Origin: a bacterium
GTDB lineage: Bacteria > Patescibacteriota > Minisyncoccia > UBA6257 > 2-01-FULL-56-20
Length of the DNA stretch: 12,225 nucleotides
Assembly: GCA_021813155.1 (NCBI GenBank)
Contig: JAKALK010000023.1
Location: 1-12,225 of the forward strand
Direction of reading: 5' to 3'
Within the stretch, counting starts at the first letter, position 1. Every line of letters starts with the position of its first letter. A program made the position numbers and the translations under genes. Positions 6,313 through 11,725 of the stretch are shown piece after piece. Under the pieces are notes generated by a model. That model saw only the letters and a program-made list of their open reading frames with translations. It did no database searches and was not told the DNA's origin.

Positions 6313-6386
6313 CGGGCTGTAGTATACCGGTAGTACGCACCCTTGGGGTGGGTGTAGACCGGGTTCGATTCCCGGCAGCCCGACCA
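6313..6386 (+). tRNA. tRNA-Pro, anticodon GGG
   Basis: A full 74-base cloverleaf can be drawn. Acceptor stem is CGGGCTG (6313-6319) with CAGCCCG (6376-6382); D stem GTAT/GTAC; anticodon stem CACCC/GGGTG with loop TTGGGGT, giving anticodon GGG at 6345-6347; variable loop TAGA; T stem CCGGG/CCCGG with loop TTCGATT. The 3' CCA is encoded (6384-6386). The C1-G72 first pair and A73 discriminator are the bacterial proline identity elements, which supports the assignment. Confidence 0.97.
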
Positions 6387-6390
6387 AAGT

Positions 6391-7032
6391 ATGTTTAATA
6401 TTCCTTTGATTATTGAAGCAGTTGGTTACCTAGGGATCTTTCTGATAGCTTTCGCCGAATCGGGAATTTTATTAGGATTTTTTCTGCCAGGAGACACTAT
6501 GCTTTTCACAGCCGGCTTTTTGGCTTATAAGGGATTGTTTAATTATTGGTTGTTAATAGCAATCACTTTCTCGGCGGCAGTTTTAGGCGATACAGTAGGC
6601 TACACCTTGGGCCGAAAGATAGGGCCAGCTATATTTAAAAAGAACGACTCAATATTATTTCATCAAGATCACTTGGAAAGAGCTAGACATTTTTATGAAA
6701 GACACGGGGGTAAAACAATCATCCTAGCTAGATTTATGCCAATAATAAGAACACTAGCTCCAATTTTAGCTGGGGTTGGCAAGATGAATTACCCACGTTT
6801 TGTAATCTATAACATCGCCGGTGGTGCCTTGTGGACTTTTGGGTTGATAACAATCGGATTTTACTTGGGAAGTGTGATTCCAAATATAGAATATTTTGTT
6901 TTGCCAATCGTACTTTTTATTCTCTTTATCTCCGTGGTGCCAACTTTAGTTACTATCTTAAAAAACAAAAACTACCGAGAACGGGTAGTTAATCAAATTC
7001 AAAATATCTTTAGAGCTCGTAAAAAGCCGTAA
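6391..7032 (+). CDS. DedA-family (VTT-domain) membrane protein
   Basis: Inner-membrane protein; family members act in undecaprenyl-phosphate or phospholipid flipping and membrane homeostasis. The 213 residues show the signature blocks: AESGILLGFFLPGDTML (E23, PGD33-35), GDTVGYTLGRKIG, ERHGGKTIILARFMPIIRTLAPI (the R114-F-x-P-x-x-R120 element), and NIAGGALWTFGLITIGFYLG, then a long C-terminal hydrophobic helix and a basic tail. The ATG lies only 4 bases after the CCA end of tRNA-Pro, so it is either co-transcribed with the tRNA or starts inside it. tRNA 3' processing would leave almost no leader. Its stop codon lies inside a 10-bp hairpin stem (7028-7053). Confidence 0.9.
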   Translation: MFNIPLIIEAVGYLGIFLIAFAESGILLGFFLPGDTMLFTAGFLAYKGLFNYWLLIAITFSAAVLGDTVGYTLGRKIGPAIFKKNDSILFHQDHLERARHFYERHGGKTIILARFMPIIRTLAPILAGVGKMNYPRFVIYNIAGGALWTFGLITIGFYLGSVIPNIEYFVLPIVLFILFISVVPTLVTILKNKNYRERVVNQIQNIFRARKKP

Positions 7033-7190
7033 TTGGCCACGAGGCCAACTACGAGGAATCCCGCCTTCGATTATCCCGGGGTAACCCGAGGTGGGTGGGC
7101 TCAATTTTGATATCCTGGACGAACCAGCGAATCAAGATACTTTCGCCCTCCCTGATTAGATTGTTTGATCCGGAATCTCGGCGTGATTCC
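7028..7190 (+). other. Structured gene-free region downstream of dedA
   Basis: From 7033 to 7336 I see no credible gene. The first half is dense in hairpins. H1 is CGTA-a-TTGGCC (7028-7038) with GGCCAA-c-TACG (7043-7053) around an ACGA loop. H2 is CCCGCCT (7060-7066) with AGGTGGG (7089-7095), enclosing CGGG-GTAA-CCCG (7077-7088), a GNRA tetraloop stem. H3 is GGGTGGGC (7093-7100) with GCCCTCCC (7145-7152, one mismatch), containing TTGAT/ATCAA and CTGG/CCAG. H4 is GGAATC (7172-7177) with GATTCC (7185-7190). H2 and H3 share bases 7093-7095. It could be a 3' UTR structure or an unknown RNA; the strand is not certain. The rest, 7191-7309, shows nothing I recognise. Confidence 0.45.
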
Positions 7191-7309
7191 AATTTCATAT
7201 TAGCACACAGTAAGAAAAATGGAGAGGTAGGAATGATAAAGTGCCAAGCAAAATGGGTTTTGTGTGGTTGCTTTATACTGGCTTCCCTAAAAATATAGCA
7301 AGAAAATGG

Positions 7310-7338
7310 GTGGATTTTCCCCCTTGTTATCCACTTTT
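7310..7338. terminator. Terminator-like hairpin between convergent genes
   Basis: GTGGAT (7310-7315) and ATCCAC (7329-7334) with a 13-base loop. Four T follow on the plus strand, and a TTTT stretch follows on the minus strand (complement of 7303-7306). It is placed to stop transcripts from both directions, but the stem is short. Confidence 0.45.
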
Positions 7339-7762
7339 AAGCTTGACAGGTTTCTTTGATGGCGTGTTTTCGGAGCCACATCCAAACAAAAGACGAGCTA
7401 ATTGCGCCTCCGATAAGATCATTAAGAAGATCGCCTAAAGTATCACTTAGGGTAGAGAGAACATACGATGGGTTATAGCTTGAAACAAAATAATCACGGC
7501 CAAATTCAAAAAACTCCCAGAAAATTCCAATAAGAGCTACGCAACCAGTAATAAATAAAACATACAAGAAAACAGAGTGGATGTTTTTATCGAGCTTCCA
7601 ATACTTTGAAAAGATATAGCCAAACATCAATGCTACCCAGGCGCCACCTAAAATATGTATTGGAATGTCGAACCAGGGGTATTTTATGTACCAGTTATAA
7701 ATACCACCGATCAAATTAGCGGCAAAGATAACGCCTATTAAGATTAGAGCTGCTTTAGCCAC
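7337..7762 (-). CDS. Small four-helix membrane protein, DUF2238/YjdF-like
   Basis: Function unknown. The 141 residues contain about four hydrophobic helices (roughly 4-22, 34-52, 64-82, 110-130). Conserved-looking polar residues sit in or near the membrane: D32-x-x-x-H36 followed by GG, W82-E83-x-x-E86, and the block D107-T-L-G-D111-L-L-N-D115-L-I-G-G. This D..H / WE..E / DT..D...D pattern resembles the DUF2238 (YjdF) membrane family; I make this match from memory of the motif, not a search. The start is a GTG directly preceded by an in-frame TAA, so it cannot be extended. It lies 57 bases downstream of rpsI on the same strand and may be read from the ribosomal operon. Confidence 0.7.
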   Translation of the reverse strand: MAKAALILIGVIFAANLIGGIYNWYIKYPWFDIPIHILGGAWVALMFGYIFSKYWKLDKNIHSVFLYVLFITGCVALIGIFWEFFEFGRDYFVSSYNPSYVLSTLSDTLGDLLNDLIGGAISSSFVWMWLRKHAIKETCQA

Positions 7763-7819
7763 TTAAAGATATGAGATGATGAGTTTCCCTCTAGCCCCCC
7801 GCAGCCACAATGCCAGAAA

Positions 7820-8275
7820 CTATCGCTTCTGCCACTGGGGCGCTCTTCTGGCTTTTTTAAGGCCGTACTTTTTGCGCTCCACCATTCTAGGATCCCGAGT
7901 TAAAAAGCCCGCAGTTCTCAGTCTTTTTTTGTAGTCAGGGTTAATAAGTATGAGGGCCCTAGATAATCCATGTCGAATAGCCTCAGACTGAGCATGAATA
8001 CCCCCGCCTTTCACTTTAACACTAATACCAAATTTGTCGTTAATCTTTAGTGCAGCGAGCGGTTCGAGCGCTTTTTCTGTCAAAATTGGAAGCTGCAAAT
8101 AATTCTTAATGTCTTCTCCATTAACGACGGTCTTATCTTTTCCAGGAGTTACTCTTACTCTAGCGATCGAAGTTTTTCTTCGACCAACTCCCTCGTAGTA
8201 TTTGTCACTTTTAGGGTGATGGGGGTGAAGAGTGTGGGGTGATTTTGGATGGGTTTGGATTTTGGATGTAGGCAT
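7820..8275 (-). CDS. rpsI: 30S ribosomal protein S9
   Basis: Small-subunit head protein whose C-terminal tail reaches the P-site tRNA. The body is typical: YYEGVGRRKTSIARVRV, GKDKTVVNGEDIKNYL, VKGGGIHAQSEAIRHGLSRAL, and the basic C-terminus ending QWQKR. The 151 residues are longer than usual because of an N-terminal extension of about 25 residues with five His and five Pro (residues 9-21 especially). No later ATG lies before the conserved YYEGVGRRKT block, so the extension appears real. It begins 3 bases after the rplM stop, the usual rplM-rpsI pair. Confidence 0.95.
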   Translation of the reverse strand: MPTSKIQTHPKSPHTLHPHHPKSDKYYEGVGRRKTSIARVRVTPGKDKTVVNGEDIKNYLQLPILTEKALEPLAALKINDKFGISVKVKGGGIHAQSEAIRHGLSRALILINPDYKKRLRTAGFLTRDPRMVERKKYGLKKARRAPQWQKR

Positions 8276-8278
8276 AAA

Positions 8279-8620
8279 TTAATCAACAAAAATAAGGTTT
8301 TTTAGTCTTTTAGAATTTAGAAAGTTTTTGGGTAGCATTTTCCTTACGGTTTCTCGTATGGCTCTTTTAGGATCACGAGCTAAGGCTTGTTCCAGAGTTG
8401 TTTCTTTAAGATGCCCGACGTAGCCTGTGTGGCGATAATAAACTTTATCTCGAAGCTTGCGCCCGGTTAAAGCAATCTTGGCGTAGTTTTTTAGAATTAC
8501 TCGATCTTGGCCGACGAGACGAGGATTATAACTAACGCTCTTTTTACCTTGAAGAATCAGGGCTATTTGAGAGGATAGTCGTCCAAGTTTTTGATCTTTA
8601 GCGTCTAAATGAAAATCCAT
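8279..8620 (-). CDS. rplM: 50S ribosomal protein L13
   Basis: Early-assembly protein of the large subunit. Conserved blocks are LDAKDQKLGRLSSQIA, LILQGK, YNPRLVGQDRVILKNYAKIALTGRKLRDKVYYRHTGYVG (split here as one continuous region), and ARDPKRAIRETVRKMLPKN. I place the start at the ATG at 8620 (MDFHLDAKDQ, 113 residues). A TTG seven codons earlier (8641) would overlap the rplQ stop and adds no conserved sequence. This is somewhat short for bacterial L13 (about 140), missing part of the usual N- and C-terminal residues. The gap to rplQ is 7 bases. Confidence 0.93.
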   Translation of the reverse strand: MDFHLDAKDQKLGRLSSQIALILQGKKSVSYNPRLVGQDRVILKNYAKIALTGRKLRDKVYYRHTGYVGHLKETTLEQALARDPKRAIRETVRKMLPKNFLNSKRLKNLIFVD

Positions 8621-8627
8621 GGCGCGG

Positions 8628-8981
8628 TTAAACAAATTCAATTATAGAGACTTGAGCTCCATCTCTCTTTCTAAATTTACCCGACTTAATAATTTTTAAA
8701 TAGCCTCCGTTGCGGTCAATGTAGCGAGGAGCAATTTCTTCAAAAAGTTTCTGGCTTATTTTGCGGTCGCGTGTTCTTGAAAATAATAGACGGCGACTGG
8801 CTAGATTTTGTTTCTTAGCTAAAGTGACCAATTTCTCGACAGTTGGCCTGATGGCTTTCGCGCGGGTTTCGGTGGTCTCGATCTTGCCACGTCTTATAAG
8901 ATTATTAGAGAGGTTTCTAAGAAAAACTGCCCGCTCCCCTTTTTTCCGGTTGAATTTTTTTCCTTTCTTCAGATGGCGCAT
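8628..8981 (-). CDS. rplQ: 50S ribosomal protein L17
   Basis: Large-subunit protein near the exit-tunnel opening. The 117 residues match bacterial L17: MRHLKKGKKFNRKKGERAV at the start, then LRNLSNNLIRRGKIETTETRAKAIRPTVEKLVTLAK, and a C-terminal GGYLKIIKSGKFRKRDGAQ (YTRI-like) block. It starts 8 bases after the rpoA stop, the normal rpoA-rplQ order. No Shine-Dalgarno sequence is visible before the ATG. Confidence 0.96.
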   Translation of the reverse strand: MRHLKKGKKFNRKKGERAVFLRNLSNNLIRRGKIETTETRAKAIRPTVEKLVTLAKKQNLASRRLLFSRTRDRKISQKLFEEIAPRYIDRNGGYLKIIKSGKFRKRDGAQVSIIEFV

Positions 8982-8989
8982 TAGTTATA

Positions 8990-9757
8990 TTAATTTGCTT
9001 TTTCTTTACTTGAAGATTTCTTTTTAGGCTTCGTTTCTTTTTCTGGAATTACGTCAAATTCTTGAATGGCTACTCCAGAAATAGTCTTAAAATGATCAGT
9101 GAGAATATTAGAAGCCTTGTGGAGCGCAGAAGAAGGACTAATCGTGCCGTCGGTGTCTATCTCGATTGTTAGGCGGTTATAATCGGTTCTTTCACCAACA
9201 CGCATATTCTCAATGCCATAGCTTACATTAGTAACAGGCGAGAAAAAAGCATCGATAGCGATGGTGCCAATCGATAATTTTTCTTCCTTGCGAGATTCAA
9301 CTGCTGAATAACCGAGTCCTCTTTCAACTTTAATTTCAGCTTCAAATTCAGCATTTTTGTCGGTTAAGGTTGCAATTATTTCCTCCGGGTTTAGAACTTG
9401 AACTTCAGTAGTAGTTTTAATGTCGCCGGCTGTGATAATAGTTTCTCCTTTAGCCTTAAGGGTTAAAAACTGGGGTTCGTCAACGGTCATGTGAAACTTT
9501 AGCTTTTTGAAATTTAGAGACAATTCAACAATGTCCTCTTTCAAGCCGGGCAAAGTAGAGAATTCGTGAGCAACGTTCTTTATCTTGACTTGGGTAACTG
9601 CCGCGCCCGGCAAAGACGACAGGAGAACCCGTCTTAGGGCATTGCCGATAGTTAACCCATAGCCAGCAAAGAGGCCATCAATTTCAAAAATGCCCTTTTT
9701 TGCTTCTTCAGAAACAGTTTTTATGGAGGCAGTTTTACTTAAATATCCCCAATACAT
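8990..9757 (-). CDS. rpoA: DNA-directed RNA polymerase subunit alpha lacking the C-terminal domain
   Basis: The alpha dimer scaffolds assembly of core RNA polymerase. The N-terminal domain is complete: KGIFEIDGLFAGYGLTIGN, ALRRVLLSSLPGAA with R42-R43, EFSTLPGLKEDIVELSLN, and ENMRVGERTDYNRLTIEIDTDGTISP near the end. The protein stops at 255 residues with a Lys/Ser-rich tail (about 236-255), whereas bacterial alpha is usually about 310-340. The whole helix-hairpin-helix C-terminal domain that contacts UP elements, sigma and activators is absent. rplQ begins 8 bases after the stop, so there is no room for a frameshifted remnant. It is otherwise an ordinary member of the S13-S11-S4-alpha-L17 operon. 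Confidence 0.97.
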   Translation of the reverse strand: MYWGYLSKTASIKTVSEEAKKGIFEIDGLFAGYGLTIGNALRRVLLSSLPGAAVTQVKIKNVAHEFSTLPGLKEDIVELSLNFKKLKFHMTVDEPQFLTLKAKGETIITAGDIKTTTEVQVLNPEEIIATLTDKNAEFEAEIKVERGLGYSAVESRKEEKLSIGTIAIDAFFSPVTNVSYGIENMRVGERTDYNRLTIEIDTDGTISPSSALHKASNILTDHFKTISGVAIQEFDVIPEKETKPKKKSSSKEKAN

Positions 9758-9777
9758 GTTTTTAAATTTTTACTTTG

Positions 9778-10392
9778 TTATTTAGAGAACGACTCGACCA
9801 AAAGATTAATTTCAAAAGGTGGATTGGTTTCTGGCTCGCTCAAAACCCTCCCCTCAATTTTTTCTTTATCAATCGAGAGCCAGGCTGGAGTTTCGAATTT
9901 TTTTAAAGAATCGCTTAAATCCTTAAAAGCTTTAGTCTTTTTTGATTCTTCTCGAAAACTAATCAGATCGCCGGTTTTAACCTGAAGGCCAGGCGACCTA
10001 GCCCGTTTACGATTGACCAAAATATGACCCTGAACGATGAGCTGGCGAGCGGCAAACCGAGATGGAGCAAATCCAAATCTAAAAACAGTATTATCGAGGC
10101 GTTTTTCAATAAGAGCTAAAAGCCGAGTGGCAGTGGAACCGGTAGCTTTTTTGGCGATCTTAAAAAGATGGCGTAAGTTTCTTTCTTTTAATCCATAGCT
10201 AACTTTGAATTTCTGCTTCTCTGCAAGCTGCCGACCAAAATCTGATAAACTTTTCCTGCGTCCTGATGGACCGTGAACGCCAGCCCGATAAGGCTTACGA
10301 ACCGCAGCACACTTAGGAGAGTTACAACGCTCTCCTTTGATATGAAGTCTCTCGCCGAGAGATCTTTCTTTTTTTTCCTTAGGTTTAATCAT
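9778..10392 (-). CDS. rpsD: 30S ribosomal protein S4
   Basis: Primary 16S rRNA-binding protein that nucleates assembly of the small-subunit body. The 204 residues show KGERCNSPKCAAVRKPYRAGVHG, YGLKERNLRHLFKIA, RLLALIEKRLDNTVFRFGFAPSRFAARQLIVQGHILVN split over the S4 RNA-binding domain, and a typical C-terminus. The N-terminal zinc site is only half kept: C23 and C28 match the second pair of four-Cys S4 proteins, but the first Cys-x-x-Cys is replaced by KEKKERSL. An in-frame TAA directly precedes the ATG, so no hidden N-terminus exists. A strong promoter lies in the 59-base gap after rpsK. Confidence 0.96.
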   Translation of the reverse strand: MIKPKEKKERSLGERLHIKGERCNSPKCAAVRKPYRAGVHGPSGRRKSLSDFGRQLAEKQKFKVSYGLKERNLRHLFKIAKKATGSTATRLLALIEKRLDNTVFRFGFAPSRFAARQLIVQGHILVNRKRARSPGLQVKTGDLISFREESKKTKAFKDLSDSLKKFETPAWLSIDKEKIEGRVLSEPETNPPFEINLLVESFSK

Positions 10393-10418
10393 TTATAAAA
10401 GGATAAAAATACTTGGGA

Positions 10419-10447
10419 ATTATAATAGGCTTTTAAAATTTTGTCAT
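10419..10447 (-). promoter_or_regulatory. Internal promoter for rpsD-rpoA-rplQ-rplM-rpsI
   Basis: Read on the minus strand: ATGACA (10447-10442), 17-base spacer, perfect TATAAT (10424-10419). Transcription would start near 10412, about 20 bases before the rpsD ATG. Confidence 0.65.
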
Positions 10448-10451
10448 CATT

Positions 10452-10904
10452 TTAGACTCGGCGCGGTTTGGGCGGTCGAGGTCCGTTATGAGGAATGGGC
10501 GTAACATCTTTAATTGAGAGAATATTAAACCCGTGGTTAACAAGTGATCGAATGGCTGAGTCGCGACCTCCTCCAGCACCCCTTACAATTACATCGATGT
10601 CGCTTGGGCCAGTAACTTTAAGTTTTTCGGCTAAGGCAGCAATAATCTTCGAGGAAGCAAAGGGGGTAGCTTTTTTAGGACCAGAAAAGCCCAGAGAGCC
10701 GGCTGAAACCCAAGCTAAAACACTCCCATTTGAATCAGTGACACTAATTACGGTGTTATTAAAAGAAGTTTTAATATAGACTCTTCCGCGATCAATCCTC
10801 TTAGCCTTCTTGGAAGTCTGAGCTTTGGCCACGGCAGAATCGACGCCTTCTTTTTCCTTAAGAATCTCCTCGTTTGATTGAACAATGACTTTTTTCTTTC
10901 CCAT
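10452..10904 (-). CDS. rpsK: 30S ribosomal protein S11
   Basis: Small-subunit platform protein close to the mRNA exit. The core is canonical: RGRVYIKTSFNNTVISVTD, LAWVSAGSLGFSGPKKATPFA, GPSDIDVIVRGAGGGRDSAIR, and the C-terminal DVTPIPHNGPRPPKPRRV. At 150 residues it is about 20 longer than most because of a charged N-terminal arm (residues 1-37, rich in Lys and Glu). It starts 1 base after the rpsM stop. The gap to rpsD, 59 bases, is the widest inside the operon and contains a promoter. Confidence 0.96.
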   Translation of the reverse strand: MGKKKVIVQSNEEILKEKEGVDSAVAKAQTSKKAKRIDRGRVYIKTSFNNTVISVTDSNGSVLAWVSAGSLGFSGPKKATPFASSKIIAALAEKLKVTGPSDIDVIVRGAGGGRDSAIRSLVNHGFNILSIKDVTPIPHNGPRPPKPRRV

Positions 10905-10905
10905 T

Positions 10906-11289
10906 TTATTTCAATTCAACTTTTCTTTTACCGCTACCGGCAGTCTTGCGCACATTACCCCGAACACTTCTCGAATTGGTTTTGGTTCGTTGACCCCTAA
11001 CTGGAAGACGTTTAAGGTGGCGGGTTCCTCGATATGTTTGCAGATCTTTTAGGCGTTGAATATTCCGCCTAATTAATTGGCGGAGCTCTCCTTCTACAGA
11101 ATATTCCTTCTCGATAATATTTTGAATGCGATTAACCTCGTCAGAAGTTAGGCTTTTTGCGCGTTTGTTTAAATCAACGTTAGCCTTAGACAAAATCTTG
11201 CGACTTAAAGACGGCCCAATACCATATAGATAGGTTAAGGCAATTTCAATTCTTTTGTCGTCTGGAATGTTGACTCCAATAACCCTCAT
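10906..11289 (-). CDS. rpsM: 30S ribosomal protein S13
   Basis: Small-subunit head protein that makes bridges to the large subunit and contacts P-site tRNA. The 127 residues show MRVIGVNIPDDKRIEIALTY, YGIGPSLSRKILSKA (helix-hairpin-helix), EGELRQLIRRNIQRLKDLQ, the RGTRHLKRLPVRGQRTKTN block, and a basic tail ending in KVELK. It lies between rpmJ (9 bases upstream) and rpsK (1 base downstream), the standard order. Confidence 0.96.
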   Translation of the reverse strand: MRVIGVNIPDDKRIEIALTYLYGIGPSLSRKILSKANVDLNKRAKSLTSDEVNRIQNIIEKEYSVEGELRQLIRRNIQRLKDLQTYRGTRHLKRLPVRGQRTKTNSRSVRGNVRKTAGSGKRKVELK

Positions 11290-11298
11290 ATAATAAAT

Positions 11299-11412
11299 CT
11301 ATCCCTGACGTTGTTTGTGTTTGGGATTCTTGCAGATAATATAGACTCGCCCCACGCGCTTGATAACTTTGCAATTTTTACAAATTTTTTTAACAGAAGA
11401 GCGAACTTTCAT
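11299..11412 (-). CDS. rpmJ: 50S ribosomal protein L36
   Basis: Smallest large-subunit protein, bound to 23S rRNA near helices 89-97. Direct translation of the gap between infA and rpsM gives 37 residues beginning MKVRSSVKKICKNCK and ending KNPKHKQRQG. The zinc ligands C11, C14, C27 and H32 are all present (C+ form). The ATG at 11412 is 5 bases after the infA stop, and the TAG at 11299-11301 is 9 bases before rpsM. Position infA-rpmJ-rpsM is conserved in bacteria. Confidence 0.97.
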   Translation of the reverse strand: MKVRSSVKKICKNCKVIKRVGRVYIICKNPKHKQRQG

Positions 11413-11417
11413 ACTGC

Positions 11418-11642
11418 TTAAAGTCTTCGCACAATTCTCCCCCGCCGACCGTCGGGGCTAACTTCAACAATAACTTTATCGCCGGGAAGGACACGGATAC
11501 GATTCATTTTAAGCCGACCACCTAGGTAGGCTAAAACTTCACTTTGGTTGTAATCAAGAACCACTCTAAAAGCTAGGCCAGGTAAGGCTTCCCTTACGAG
11601 GCCAACTTGACGAGGAGGCTCGTGCCCGGAATTTAAACCCAT
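11418..11642 (-). CDS. infA: Translation initiation factor IF-1
   Basis: Binds the 30S A site during initiation. It is one OB-fold domain: VGLVREALPGLAFRVVLD, VLAYLGGRLKMNRIRVLPGD, KVIVEVSPDGRRGRIVRRL. I place the start at the ATG at 11642 (MGLNSGHEPP, 74 residues), which matches the family length of about 72. The frame remains open for 22 more codons to 11708, but that stretch contains a consensus promoter (TTGACA at 11696-11691 and TATAAT at 11672-11667) and has no family similarity, so it is not coding. The first gene of the ribosomal operon here; secY, adk and map are not next to it. Confidence 0.95.
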   Translation of the reverse strand: MGLNSGHEPPRQVGLVREALPGLAFRVVLDYNQSEVLAYLGGRLKMNRIRVLPGDKVIVEVSPDGRRGRIVRRL

Positions 11643-11666
11643 TCTTGCAATAAAATCAGTTCGAAA

Positions 11667-11696
11667 ATTATAAGCCAACTCGGCCAACTTTGTCAA
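11667..11696 (-). promoter_or_regulatory. Main promoter of the infA-rpsI operon
   Basis: Read on the minus strand: perfect TTGACA (11696-11691), 18-base spacer, perfect TATAAT (11672-11667). Transcription would start near 11660, about 17 bases before the infA ATG. It is the only promoter in the window with both hexamers at consensus. Confidence 0.8.
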
Positions 11697-11725
11697 ACCT
11701 GGCTCCAAATAGGTAGTTTATCTGG

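Noticed and set aside
7327..7335. DnaA box (TTATCCACT) marking a replication origin
   Set aside because: Only one near-match is present, it is part of a hairpin arm, and dnaA, dnaN or an AT-rich unwinding region are not here.
7343..7348. TTGACA -35 element on the plus strand
   Set aside because: It lies in the 3' end of the minus-strand membrane gene, with no -10 at suitable distance and no plus-strand gene downstream.
7811..7858. Terminator GCCAGAA...TTCTGGC plus six T on the plus strand
   Set aside because: The loop is 27 bases and the right arm and T run are rpsI coding sequence on the other strand. In the rpsI direction no T run follows, so a role is doubtful.
8618..8641. TTG start for rplM giving 120 residues
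   Set aside because: It would overlap the rplQ stop and adds no conserved L13 sequence; the ATG at 8620 fits better.
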